Source: Alloprevotella sp. Lung230 (GTDB lineage Bacteria; Bacteroidota; Bacteroidia; Bacteroidales; Bacteroidaceae). From it: a stretch of DNA of 64,000 nucleotides. Below, one piece after another: positions 9,346 to 18,291 of this stretch. The notes beneath the pieces are model-generated. The model saw only the letters and a program-made list of their open reading frames with translations, searched no databases and was not told the origin of the DNA. How positions within the stretch are numbered: position 1 is the first letter of the stretch; every line of letters starts with the position of its first letter. The position numbers and the translations under genes were made by a program. The DNA lies in assembly GCF_014385435.1 (NCBI RefSeq), contig NZ_JACSUD010000011.1, forward strand, positions 1 to 64,000, written 5' to 3'.

Positions 9346-10386
9346 ATGTCAGCGCCCAAAATTCTCATCATCTACACCGGCGGAACCATCGGCATGATGG
9401 AGAACCCCAAGACCGGTGCTCTCGAGGCTTTCGACTGGGAGCACATCAGCAATTTTGTGCCCGAACTTCAGCGCTTCCACTACCGGATAGACACCATCAC
9501 TTTCGGTCCGCCCATCGACTCTTCCGACATGGAACCGAAGTTTTGGGCGCGGATGGTCGAACTCATTGCCGAGCACTACGATGCCTACGATGGTTTTGTG
9601 CTCCTCCACGGCACCGACACGATGGCTTTCACGGCCTCGGCACTCAGTTTTATGCTCGAAAACCTCGCCAAGCCTGTCATCGTCACCGGCAGCCAGCTCC
9701 CCATCGGACAGCTCCGCACCGACGGCAAAGAAAATCTCCTCACCAGTATCGAGATTGCCGCTGCGCGCCATGCCGATGGCACACCTGTGGTGCCGGAAGT
9801 GTGCATCTTCTTTGAAAATCAGCTCATGCGCGGCAACCGCACCAGTAAAATCAACACCGAAGGGTTCAACGCCTTCCGTTCGCACAACTTCCCGGCTCTG
9901 GCCGATGTGGGCATCCACATCCGCTTCGATGAAAACCATATCCTCCGGCGCGACCCGGCGCTCCCCTTCAAGCCCCATTACATGCTCGACACCAACATCG
10001 CCATCCTCACCCTCTTCCCGGGCATCCCGCAGACGGTGGTCGATGCCGTCATCAACATCCCGGGCTTGCGTGGGCTGATCCTGAAGACCTATGGTGCCGG
10101 CAACGCTCCTCAGCGCCCTTGGCTGTTTGAGCGCCTCAAAGCCCTCAACGACCTCGGCGTCATTATCGTCAACACCACCCAATGCGCCCACGGCGCGGTG
10201 GAGATGGGGCGCTACGAAACCTCCCTCCAACTCATCGAAGCCGGAGTGCTTGACGGCCACGACATGACCCTCGAAGGCGTGGTGACGAAACTCATGTTCC
10301 TACTCGGCCACAACTGCTCGCCGAAGCACATCCAGCAACTCATGAACACGTCCATCGTGGGCGAAGTGACCCTCGCCACCCGCTAA
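9346..10386 (+). CDS. ansA: L-asparaginase, type I
   Basis: Hydrolyses L-asparagine to aspartate and ammonia. The 346-residue protein begins MSAPKILIIYTGGTIGMM; the first catalytic Thr lies in TGGTIG (about residues 11-16) and the second in HGTDTMAFTASAL. There is no signal peptide, which fits the cytoplasmic type I enzyme. The in-frame ORF opens 273 bases earlier, but 9346 is chosen because a promoter box sits just before it and family homology begins there. The gene ends 17 bases before the substrate-binding lipoprotein gene, so the two may be co-transcribed. Confidence 0.95.
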   Translation: MSAPKILIIYTGGTIGMMENPKTGALEAFDWEHISNFVPELQRFHYRIDTITFGPPIDSSDMEPKFWARMVELIAEHYDAYDGFVLLHGTDTMAFTASALSFMLENLAKPVIVTGSQLPIGQLRTDGKENLLTSIEIAAARHADGTPVVPEVCIFFENQLMRGNRTSKINTEGFNAFRSHNFPALADVGIHIRFDENHILRRDPALPFKPHYMLDTNIAILTLFPGIPQTVVDAVINIPGLRGLILKTYGAGNAPQRPWLFERLKALNDLGVIIVNTTQCAHGAVEMGRYETSLQLIEAGVLDGHDMTLEGVVTKLMFLLGHNCSPKHIQQLMNTSIVGEVTLATR

Positions 10387-10403
10387 TCTCCCTTTTCTCC
10401 CCA

Positions 10404-11528
10404 ATGCCCATTCTTTCCGCTCTTTTGCGCTCCACTTTCGGACTCGTACTGCTCCTTTCGGTGCTCGTGGGCTGTGCTCCCACGGTGCCTCATGAGGGCA
10501 GTAACCTGATGAAGCACGCCCGTCGGCTCACGCTCTTCGAGACTGACTCGATGGTGGTGGCCACCGTGCGCAACCCATGGGACACGACCGCTGTGCTGCA
10601 ACAATATGTCCTCGTGCCGCGCGATCGCCCCCTGCCTCGCGTTTTGCCGAAAGGCATCCTGCTGCGCACGCCCCTTCGCCGCACCGTGATGCAGAGCAGC
10701 GTCCATGCCGCTTTGGCCGAACACCTCGGCACAGCGCGCCGGGTGCAGGGCATCTGCGATGCGCGTTTTGTGGTGAGTGAGCGAGTCAAATCCCTCCGGC
10801 TCACCGACTATGGCAGTTCCATGCAGCCAGATGTGGAGCGCCTTGTGGTCGACAGCGCCGATGCGATTTTTGTTTCGCCCTTTGAGAATGCCGGTCATGG
10901 TGCGCTTGACCGTATTGGCATTCCCCTCATCGAGTGTGCCGACTATATGGAGACGACGCCCCTCGGCCGCGCCGAATGGATGCGTTTCTATGGTCGCCTT
11001 TGGGGATGTGCCGAACGCGCAGACAGCCTGATGGCCGCCGAAACCGAACAGTACGAAAGTTTGTGCCGCAAGGTGGCTGCCGCCCGCGAGACCGCTCCCA
11101 CGCTCCTCATCGACCGCAAAGAAGGGGCAACGTGGTACGTGCCGGGCGGCGACAGTTATTTGGCCACCCTCTATCGCGATGCCGGTGCCCGCTATGTTTT
11201 TGCCGCCCATCGTGGAGCGGGAAGTGTGGCGCTCGATGTCGAAACCGCCCTCGCCGAAGGACGAGATGCCGACCTTTGGGTCATTAAATATGGTGCACCG
11301 TCCGACCTCACCCTTACCGCACTGGCTGCCGACAACGCCGCCTATCGGCAATTTCGTGCCTTTCGAAAGGGGCACGTGATGGGTTGCAACACGCTCCACC
11401 GGCCTTACTATGAGGAGTTGCCCTTTGCCCCCTCGCGCTTGCTTGCCGAATGGGTGCGCCTGCTCCATCCCACGCTCGTGCCCTCCCCCGTTGCCGAACC
11501 TTTCTTCACACCGCTGCGAGAACGTTGA
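10404..11528 (+). CDS. ABC transporter substrate-binding lipoprotein (iron-siderophore/B12 type)
   Basis: A 374-residue periplasmic-side lipoprotein with a textbook lipobox (LVGC, Cys near residue 24). The body has the BtuF/FhuD-type fold signals: an N-terminal lobe with TLFETDSMVVATVRNPWDT, a middle segment with DAIFVSPFENAG, and a second lobe with PTLLIDRKEGATWYVPGGDSYLA. It probably captures a ferric chelate or a corrinoid for the FecCD-type permease at 13452-14444. That partner is separated from it by the unrelated AAA_4 gene. The ligand cannot be decided from sequence. Confidence 0.85.
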   Translation: MPILSALLRSTFGLVLLLSVLVGCAPTVPHEGSNLMKHARRLTLFETDSMVVATVRNPWDTTAVLQQYVLVPRDRPLPRVLPKGILLRTPLRRTVMQSSVHAALAEHLGTARRVQGICDARFVVSERVKSLRLTDYGSSMQPDVERLVVDSADAIFVSPFENAGHGALDRIGIPLIECADYMETTPLGRAEWMRFYGRLWGCAERADSLMAAETEQYESLCRKVAAARETAPTLLIDRKEGATWYVPGGDSYLATLYRDAGARYVFAAHRGAGSVALDVETALAEGRDADLWVIKYGAPSDLTLTALAADNAAYRQFRAFRKGHVMGCNTLHRPYYEELPFAPSRLLAEWVRLLHPTLVPSPVAEPFFTPLRER

Positions 11529-11628
11529 CACCTCATGGTCGCATCCGCTGTGGGTGGCACAATGAGGCATAAGGAGCGAAAGCTTCACTCTCCGAGTAAC
11601 CCCATCTAAAACGATAAAGAACCGATTT

Positions 11629-13071
11629 ATGAATTGGCAGGAAAAAGCCTTAGCGCTCCTTGAGAGAACTCTGAAACCGATTCCCCAAGAACTCAATGAG
11701 ATGGATTGGAAAGGCGGCCTTTCTAACGATAAAGAACGGCTGGCTCAACATATTTCGGCCTTCTCCAATCTGTCCGGAGGGGGTACACTCGTGTTTGGCA
11801 TCCACAACGATGCCACTTTTGCCGAACTGATGCAAGCGGAAATAGAGAAGACGGTGACAAGGCTGGACAATATCGCTCAAAATCGGATGTCTATGCCCAT
11901 CCAGATTGAACATGCCGTGTTGGAGTATGAGGGTCATCCACTTTTGTTTGTCCACATTCCGGAAGCTCGTGAAAAGCCGGTGCATCTGCGTGGAGGAGAT
12001 ATTTACAATTGCTACATCCGCTCTGCCGGTCATACCGTGAAGGCGGCTCGCCAGTTCGTACGCCGATTGGTGGCGGAATCAGAAGGAGTAACTTATGAGG
12101 AAAGAAGTGCAAAAAGCGGCCTTACGCCAGATGAAGTTCTGCGCTTATTGGACTATCATAAGGCGTTTGAACTTCTCGGTCGTCAAGTACCGTCTACTTC
12201 GGAGGCTGTTTTGAGTTTCATGGAGGAGTTGGGAATTTGCAGCAAAGAGATTGTGGGATATATGATTACTCACCTGGGGGCTGTTCTCTTTGCTCACTCA
12301 TTGGCCGAATTCGACAATATGCAAGCACGAGCGGTCATCGTGCGGCGATATGTCGGGAATAACAACCGGCAACTGCTCTGGGAGCAAAAAGGTGTTATGG
12401 GGTATGCCGTAGGACTCGAAGGGCTGATTTCTTTTGTCATGAAGAATACAGGTTCCGAGAAGATAGATGGCGCCGTCAGAGAATTAGTGCCAACGTACCC
12501 TCGTGTCGCCATCCGAGAATTTATAGCAAATGCCCTCGTCCATCAGGATTTTGATGTCAAAGGTATGCCGATTACAATAGAAATCTATGGTAACAGACTG
12601 ACCATCACTAATCCGGGCTACTCTTTGAATGACGTAAACCGCCTCATCGACCTGCCGCCTCATTCACGCAATGAAAAGATGGCACAGCTCATGCTGCAAC
12701 TCGGATTGTGCGAACGCCGCGGCAGTGGTGTCGATCGTGCAGTAGAAGCCATGGAGAAAATGCTCCTTCCTGCTTATAAGGCAGAAAGTGGTAGCAATTT
12801 TACCCGCGTGACTCTCTATCCATTGAAACCTCTTGCAGAAATGACCAAGGAAGAGCGGGTGGAGGCTTGCTACCAGCACTGCTGTCTGACTTATACCGAT
12901 AATGCGACGATGAACAATCAGTCTGTCCGAGAGCGTTTCGGATTGAACAAAAATCAGAGTACAATCGCATCTCATATCATCGCGGATACCGTGGCCAAGG
13001 GATTAATCAAATCGTCCAATCCTGATTCCGACTCAAGGAAGTTTGTTTCCTACGTGCCTTTCTATGCTTAG
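11629..13071 (+). CDS. AlbA_2/AAA_4 (Schlafen-like) domain protein with ATPase-like C-terminal domain
   Basis: A 480-residue protein of the family often annotated as a putative DNA-binding transcriptional regulator or RecG-like ATP-dependent helicase. The N-terminal AlbA_2 domain (about residues 20-150) has NDKERLAQHISAFSNLSGG and GTLVFGIHND. The central and C-terminal part has a GHKL-type ATP-binding region with REFIANALVHQDF (about 299-311) and IEIYGNRLTITNPG, and the end is a winged-helix-like segment. Codon choice looks less G+C-biased than in its neighbours and it splits an ABC transporter pair, both consistent with insertion by transfer. Its function here is unknown; relatives occur in defence or regulatory contexts. 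Confidence 0.8.
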   Translation: MNWQEKALALLERTLKPIPQELNEMDWKGGLSNDKERLAQHISAFSNLSGGGTLVFGIHNDATFAELMQAEIEKTVTRLDNIAQNRMSMPIQIEHAVLEYEGHPLLFVHIPEAREKPVHLRGGDIYNCYIRSAGHTVKAARQFVRRLVAESEGVTYEERSAKSGLTPDEVLRLLDYHKAFELLGRQVPSTSEAVLSFMEELGICSKEIVGYMITHLGAVLFAHSLAEFDNMQARAVIVRRYVGNNNRQLLWEQKGVMGYAVGLEGLISFVMKNTGSEKIDGAVRELVPTYPRVAIREFIANALVHQDFDVKGMPITIEIYGNRLTITNPGYSLNDVNRLIDLPPHSRNEKMAQLMLQLGLCERRGSGVDRAVEAMEKMLLPAYKAESGSNFTRVTLYPLKPLAEMTKEERVEACYQHCCLTYTDNATMNNQSVRERFGLNKNQSTIASHIIADTVAKGLIKSSNPDSDSRKFVSYVPFYA

Positions 13072-13196
13072 TTTTATTTTCGCAGAAACTCCAATAGGTT
13101 TGTAAGAGGCTGTAAAACAGCTCCTTTCTATCTTCGCAGAAACTCCCTGCAAGAAATGGCATGGCGAGAATAAACCCCAAAAGACCACTATAAGGC

Positions 13197-13226
13197 TTTG
13201 CTTGTCGTTCAAATTTTGTATCTTTG
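13197..13226 (+). promoter_or_regulatory. Promoter of the FecCD-type permease
   Basis: TTTG (13197-13200), 18 bases, TATCTTTG (13219-13226). The predicted start near 13233 gives a 5' leader of about 220 bases that contains the palindrome cluster. Confidence 0.7.
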
Positions 13227-13323
13227 CTCCAAGGACAAAAAGTACCCATTTTCACCATCCTTCCCTACCCATAAAAAGAGATAACTTACCAGCCTTTGAA
13301 AAAAACATAGGTCGCAGAAAAAA

Positions 13324-13380
13324 CTACCTCAGAGGTAGAAAATTTTAGCTCAGAGATAGAAAAAACTACCTCTGAGGTAA
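13324..13380. repeat. CTACCTC-N-GAGGTAG palindrome cluster, copy A
   Basis: Three units: a perfect CTACCTC-A-GAGGTAG (13324-13338), a degenerate TAGCTCAGAGATAG (13346-13359) and CTACCTC-T-GAGGTA (13366-13379). They are separated by A/T-only spacers. The same unit recurs at 26.6, 33.0 and 60.1 kb. Confidence 0.85.
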
Positions 13381-13451
13381 ATTCACCCCCTCCTACGGCC
13401 GCCTTGTCCGGCCGTTGTTATCGTGTTTCCTCTTCAATGCCCTGCCCCATC

Positions 13452-14444
13452 ATGATGCGCTTCCTTTTTCTTGTGGCCTTAGTGCTCCTGTTGGCTTTGG
13501 CCAATCTGCTCATGGGCAGTGTCCGGGTGAGTGTGGCAGAGGTGTGGCAGGTGCTCACGCATCCCGCGACGGAGAGCACCGCGAGCTTCATCGTGCTCCA
13601 ACATCGGTTGCCCCAGTTGCTCACGGCCTTGCTGGCCGGGGCTTCGCTGGCCGTGGGAGGCGCGGTGCTGCAAACCCTCTTCCGCAATCCGCTGGCCGAT
13701 CCCTCGCTCCTGGGCGTCAACGCTGGGGCGAGCCTCGGTGCTGCCGTAGCCCTGTTGCTTTGGGGTGGGGTGGTGAGTGCCGGAGGTTGGGTGCTGTCGG
13801 GCTTTGTGCTCACCTTGGTTTTTGCGCTGGCCGGTGCGCTGGCCGTGCTCTTCCTCCTCGTCGGGGTGGCGCGGCGCCTGTCGGGAGCGGGAGGACTGCT
13901 CATCGTGGGCGTGATGCTCTCCTTCATCGCCTCGTCGGCCGTGTCGCTGCTCAACTTTTTCGCCACGGCCGAGGGCGTTCGCTCCTATATGCTCTGGGGC
14001 ATGGGCGACTTCTCCACCCTGGGAGCGGATCGTCTTCCCCTTGTGGCTGTAGCGCTACTGCCTGCCTGGATTGGTCTGATTGTGGCCATCAAGCCCCTTG
14101 ATGCCCTCTTGCTGGGCAGCGACTATGCCCGCTCGATGGGAGTGGATGTGGGGCGCACGCGGTGGCTTCTGCTGCTGGCCGTGGGATGGCTCTCGGCCCT
14201 CGTCACCGCCACCTGCGGCCCGATCGCATTTTTAGGTTTGGCCGCCCCCCATCTGGCACGCCTGCTCTTTCGCACGGCCTTGCACCGCACCCTGCTGCCT
14301 GCGGCTTTCCTGACCGGAGCAGCACTGGCCTTGCTCTGCCTGCTCATCAGTCGATGGCCGGGGACAGACAGCATTCTCCCCATCAACGCCATCACCCCCC
14401 TCATCGGTGCACCGCTGGTCATCGTCCTGTTGCTCAAAAAATGA
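13452..14444 (+). CDS. FecCD-family ABC transporter permease
   Basis: Membrane permease of an iron-siderophore or vitamin B12 importer, about 330 residues from the chosen start MMRFLFLVALVLLL. Earlier in-frame Met codons exist at 13437 and further upstream. It has the hydrophobic multi-helix pattern of the family, the early GASLAVGGAVLQTLFRNPLADPSLLG block (shown here only as landmark residues GGAVLQ and NPLAD), and the late ATPase-contact region GPIAFLGLAAPHLAR. It presumably works with the lipoprotein at 10404. The expected ATPase gene does not follow; surE comes next. Confidence 0.92.
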   Translation: MMRFLFLVALVLLLALANLLMGSVRVSVAEVWQVLTHPATESTASFIVLQHRLPQLLTALLAGASLAVGGAVLQTLFRNPLADPSLLGVNAGASLGAAVALLLWGGVVSAGGWVLSGFVLTLVFALAGALAVLFLLVGVARRLSGAGGLLIVGVMLSFIASSAVSLLNFFATAEGVRSYMLWGMGDFSTLGADRLPLVAVALLPAWIGLIVAIKPLDALLLGSDYARSMGVDVGRTRWLLLLAVGWLSALVTATCGPIAFLGLAAPHLARLLFRTALHRTLLPAAFLTGAALALLCLLISRWPGTDSILPINAITPLIGAPLVIVLLLKK

Positions 14445-14562
14445 AGCACAGACCGCTGGACAGCCGAATGCATCTCCGATGGAGAAGACCGATTACGTCT
14501 TTCGTCGAAAGAACGCTTTCCGCCTTTTCCTTTCAAAACTTATCCCAAAATATTCTTCGCTT

Positions 14563-15357
14563 ATGCGTCCGCTTATTCTCCTTTCCAACGACGACGGCTA
14601 TCAAGCCCAAGGCATTAACGCCCTGATTGAAAGCCTCCGCCCCTTGGCCGATCTCTTGGTGGTCGCTCCCGACGGCCCACGTTCGGGCAATTCGGGTGCC
14701 ATCACCTCTCTGCTGCCGCTCTACAACCGTTTGGTGAGCCGCAGTGAAGCCACCGACACGCTCGGTAGTGTAGAGGTTTATGCCTGCTCGGGCACACCGG
14801 TCGATTGCGTCAAAATGGCCTTCAACATCCTCTTGCCGCGCCTCGGCCGCACGCCGGCCTTGGTGGCTTCGGGCATCAACCACGGCGACAACTCCTCGGT
14901 CAATAATTTCTATTCCGGCACGATGGGTGCGGCTTCCGAAGCTGCGTTGCAAGGAGTGCCGGCGGTGGGATTTTCGCTCTGCAACGAGCACGCCCACGCC
15001 GACTTCTCGCCTTGTGCGCCCTACATCGCCGAAATCGTGGCCAAGGTGCTGCGCGAAGGGCTGCCGACTTTCTCGACGCTCAACGTCAATTTTCCCAACA
15101 CACCCGAATATCGCGGTGTGCGCGTCTGCCGTATGGCACGCTCGCGGTGGGTCAAGGAAGTGGCGGAATCCCTTCGTCCCAATTCGCAAAAACCACATTA
15201 TTGGCTTACGGGCGAACCCCTCGAACTCGAGCCCGAAGCCACCGACACCGACCGCTGGGCGTTGGCACACGGCTATGTGGCCGTCACTCCGCAAACGCTC
15301 GACGTGACCCACTACGGCCTGTTGAAAGACTGGAAACTGGACGGCGCAGAAGGGTAG
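14563..15357 (+). CDS. surE: 5'/3'-nucleotidase SurE
   Basis: A metal-dependent phosphatase acting on nucleoside 5'- and 3'-monophosphates. The start MRPLILLSNDDGYQAQG at 14563 is fixed by the conserved metal-binding NDDG at the N-terminus; the in-frame extension upstream is spacer. The protein is 264 residues and keeps SGTPVDCVK and the signature GINHGDNSSVNNFYSGT with the Asn/Ser ligands. It is followed 72 bases later by lpxB on the same strand, an arrangement common in Bacteroidales. Confidence 0.96.
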   Translation: MRPLILLSNDDGYQAQGINALIESLRPLADLLVVAPDGPRSGNSGAITSLLPLYNRLVSRSEATDTLGSVEVYACSGTPVDCVKMAFNILLPRLGRTPALVASGINHGDNSSVNNFYSGTMGAASEAALQGVPAVGFSLCNEHAHADFSPCAPYIAEIVAKVLREGLPTFSTLNVNFPNTPEYRGVRVCRMARSRWVKEVAESLRPNSQKPHYWLTGEPLELEPEATDTDRWALAHGYVAVTPQTLDVTHYGLLKDWKLDGAEG

Positions 15358-15429
15358 TGGGGCATCGTGCGCTCTGACACCGATTGATTTTTGTTTTCAC
15401 AAACCCTCTCTACTTCCCCTTTCTCGACC

Positions 15430-16614
15430 ATGCGCTATTTTCTCATTGCCGGTGAAGCCTCGGGCGACCTCCATGCCGCCCACCTCATTGCCGCCCTCCG
15501 CCAAGCCGATGCGAAGGCCGAATTTGTCGGTTTCGGCGGCGATTTGATGGAAGCGGCCGGTATGCGCCTGCTGCGCCATTATTCCACCCTCGCTTTTATG
15601 GGATTTGTGCAGGTAGCGCTCCATTTGCCCACCTTGCTGGAAGGACTGCGCGAGTGCAAGGCCGCCATCCGCGAGAGTCGTCCGCACGCGGTGATTTTTG
15701 TGGACTATCCCGGTTTCAATCTCCGCATCGCCGCGTGGGTACGCCGCCATCTGCCCATCCCCACCATCTATTATATCGCCCCCAAAATTTGGGCGTGGAA
15801 GGAAGGGCGCATCCGCAACATCCGTCGCGACATCCAAATGCTCCTTTCCATTCTCCCCTTTGAAAAGGAGTTTTTTGAGGGCAAACACCACTATCCCATC
15901 CACTATGTGGGCAATCCCACGCTCGATGAGGTGGAGGCGTTTCGCGAAGCCTATGCCGAACCACGTGAGGACTTCTGCCGCCGTTTGGGACTCGACGAGC
16001 ACCGTCCACTGCTGGTGCTGATGCCCGGTTCGCGCCAAAGTGAAATCCGTGCCAACCTCCCGCGGATGCTGCGTGCCGTGGGCTTGGCCGACCCTCAGGG
16101 GCTGCAACAACTGCTCTTGGTGGCCGCTCCCGGACTGACACCGGAGTTTTACACCCCTTATCAACAGGACAATTTGCGCCTGCTCTTGCAAACGGAGACT
16201 CCCCTCCCCGCTCACCCCGCTGCCTATCCTGCGCTGTTTCATGCCGATGCGGCGCTGGTGACCAGTGGAACGGCCACCCTCGAAACCGCCCTCTTCGGTA
16301 CGCCTCAGGTGGTGTGCTATCATCTGCGCGGTGGGCGGCTCATCAATCGGTTGCGGCCGTATTTTCTGCGCTGTCCCTTCATCTCGCTCGTCAATCTCAT
16401 TGCGGGGTGTGAGGTGGTGCCCGAACTCATTGCTGCCGACACTGCTCCTGCCGTCATCGCACGGCATCTCGCGCCCCTGCTCGACAACGCTTCGGTGGAG
16501 TGGCGCAACCAACAACTCCACTACGCCCAACTGCGTGAACGCCTCGGTGCCCTCGGTGCGCCCCACCACGCAGCACAACTCATCGTGGAGCGTCTCCACG
16601 AACGCCCCCAATAG
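15430..16614 (+). CDS. lpxB: Lipid-A-disaccharide synthase
   Basis: Joins UDP-2,3-diacylglucosamine and lipid X to form the lipid A disaccharide at the inner membrane. The start MRYFLIAGEASGDLHAAHL at 15430 opens the conserved GEASGD motif. The 394-residue protein includes YYIAPKIWAWKEGR, LMPGSRQSEI and the donor-site region TSGTATLETALFGTPQVVCY. Presence of lpxB shows the organism makes lipid A. It pairs with surE upstream. Confidence 0.96.
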   Translation: MRYFLIAGEASGDLHAAHLIAALRQADAKAEFVGFGGDLMEAAGMRLLRHYSTLAFMGFVQVALHLPTLLEGLRECKAAIRESRPHAVIFVDYPGFNLRIAAWVRRHLPIPTIYYIAPKIWAWKEGRIRNIRRDIQMLLSILPFEKEFFEGKHHYPIHYVGNPTLDEVEAFREAYAEPREDFCRRLGLDEHRPLLVLMPGSRQSEIRANLPRMLRAVGLADPQGLQQLLLVAAPGLTPEFYTPYQQDNLRLLLQTETPLPAHPAAYPALFHADAALVTSGTATLETALFGTPQVVCYHLRGGRLINRLRPYFLRCPFISLVNLIAGCEVVPELIAADTAPAVIARHLAPLLDNASVEWRNQQLHYAQLRERLGALGAPHHAAQLIVERLHERPQ

Positions 16615-16713
16615 TGCGCAGCGCCACTGCCTGCGATACTTTCTTCTGCCGGAAGACCGCTGTGCCTTCCTACGATATTCCTATCTTTCGTCAAAAAAAA
16701 CAAACACAAGATA

Positions 16714-18150
16714 ATGTACAAAAAGACCAAAATTGTCGCCACCATTTCGGATATGCGTTGCGACGTCGAATTGCTCCAAAAACTCTATGATGCCGGTATG
16801 AACGTGGTGCGTCTCAACACCGCCCACCAAGCCACCGAAGGTATGCGTCGTGTCATTGAAAACGTGCGCGCCGTCAGCCCCAACATCGGTATCCTCATCG
16901 ACACCAAAGGCCCCGAAGTGCGCACCACGGCCTGCGAAGCACCCATCGAGTTCCAGAAGGGACAGACCGTGCGCATCGTGGGTAATCCTCAGCAACTCAC
17001 CACGGCCGAATGTATCGCGGTGAACTACGTGGACTTCGTGAAGGACCTCAAGGTGGGTGCTCATGTGCTCATCGACGATGGCGAATTGGGTTTCATCGTT
17101 TACGGCAAAGAGGAAAACGAACTCATCTGCACCGTTGAAAATGACGGTACACTGGGTTCGCGCAAGAGCGTGAACGTGCCGGGAGTGCGCATCAACCTCC
17201 CTTCTCTCACCAAGAAAGACCGCGCCAATCTGGGCTTTGCCATCAACAACGGCATCGACTTCGTAGCCCATAGTTTCGTGCGGTCGAAGGAAGACGTGAA
17301 CGATGTGCGCGCCATCCTCAATGCCGGCAACAGTGCCATCCGCATCATCGCCAAAATTGAGAACCAAGAGGGCGTGGACAACATTGATGAAATCATCGAG
17401 GCTGCCGACGGTATCATGGTGGCCCGTGGTGACTTGGGCATCGAGGTGGACTATAAGTTCATTCCCGGTATTCAGCGCCACATCATCGAGAAGTGCATCC
17501 GCGCCCATAAGCCGGTCATCGTGGCCACACAGATGCTCCAGAGCATGATCAAGAACCCGCGTCCCACGCGCACCGAAGTGACCGACATCGCCAATGCCGT
17601 TTATTCCCACACCGATGCCCTCATGCTCTCGGGCGAAACGGCCTATGGCGACTACCCCGTGCAGGCCGTGGAGGTGATGGCCAACATTGCTTTCCAGGCT
17701 GAGAAGGACATCCACGCCGACGGCGGTAAAATCGACATTCCCCTGCCTGCGCGCCCCTCAATCACCGAATTTTTCGCCAAAGAGGCCGTTCAGGCTACGC
17801 AGATGATGAACCTGCGCGCCATCATCATGGACAGCCTCACCGGTCGCACTGCCCGCATCGTTTCGTCCTATCGCGGACAAAACACCGTCTTGGCCATTTG
17901 CTACAAAGAGGAAACCACGCGTCACCTCGCCCTCAGCTACGGCGTGAGCGCCATATATATGCCCAACAAAAGTACAGGCCACGAGTTTCTCCAAGCCGCC
18001 CTGCAACACCTCCTCGACCACAAACTCCTCACGCTCGAAGACCGCATCTGCTACCTCGGTTCGCACCGCAAGGAGCAGAGCACGAGCTTTATGGAACTGG
18101 ACGAAGTGCGCGACCTGCTGCCCGACTACGAAGCCACGTGTCAAATCTAA
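16714..18150 (+). CDS. pyk: Pyruvate kinase
   Basis: Catalyses phosphoenolpyruvate plus ADP to pyruvate plus ATP, the last step of glycolysis. The 478-residue protein has the usual order: N-terminal TKIVATISDMRCDVE, substrate region IDTKGPEVRT, KIENQEGVDNIDEI with the catalytic Lys, and the metal-binding MVARGDLGIEV, followed by the C-terminal domain. A TATCTTTC box at 16682-16689 just upstream is a near match to the Bacteroidota -7 element. It lies alone between lpxB and pyrE. Confidence 0.97.
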   Translation: MYKKTKIVATISDMRCDVELLQKLYDAGMNVVRLNTAHQATEGMRRVIENVRAVSPNIGILIDTKGPEVRTTACEAPIEFQKGQTVRIVGNPQQLTTAECIAVNYVDFVKDLKVGAHVLIDDGELGFIVYGKEENELICTVENDGTLGSRKSVNVPGVRINLPSLTKKDRANLGFAINNGIDFVAHSFVRSKEDVNDVRAILNAGNSAIRIIAKIENQEGVDNIDEIIEAADGIMVARGDLGIEVDYKFIPGIQRHIIEKCIRAHKPVIVATQMLQSMIKNPRPTRTEVTDIANAVYSHTDALMLSGETAYGDYPVQAVEVMANIAFQAEKDIHADGGKIDIPLPARPSITEFFAKEAVQATQMMNLRAIIMDSLTGRTARIVSSYRGQNTVLAICYKEETTRHLALSYGVSAIYMPNKSTGHEFLQAALQHLLDHKLLTLEDRICYLGSHRKEQSTSFMELDEVRDLLPDYEATCQI

Positions 18151-18291
18151 AATCTCGGTAGATGCGGGATGGGGAAGCAGCGTAGGCGCAGGAGATAGAT
18201 GCTCGCTTTGACCTGCCGCCTATGCCCCATCTGCCCCCTCCCTCATCTGCTCTCGTTTTCCTATCTCCCCACCCTCCAATTTTTCCTGTTT

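Larger units (their letters stand above)
13072..13451. other. Intergenic region before the permease gene
   Basis: No gene is supported here. The region holds a direct repeat (TTCGCAGAAACTCC near 13081 and 13134), a strong rightward promoter at 13197-13226 and a CTACCTCAGAGGTAG-type repeat cluster at 13324-13380. The cluster would lie in the 5' untranslated region of the permease transcript. Confidence 0.6.
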
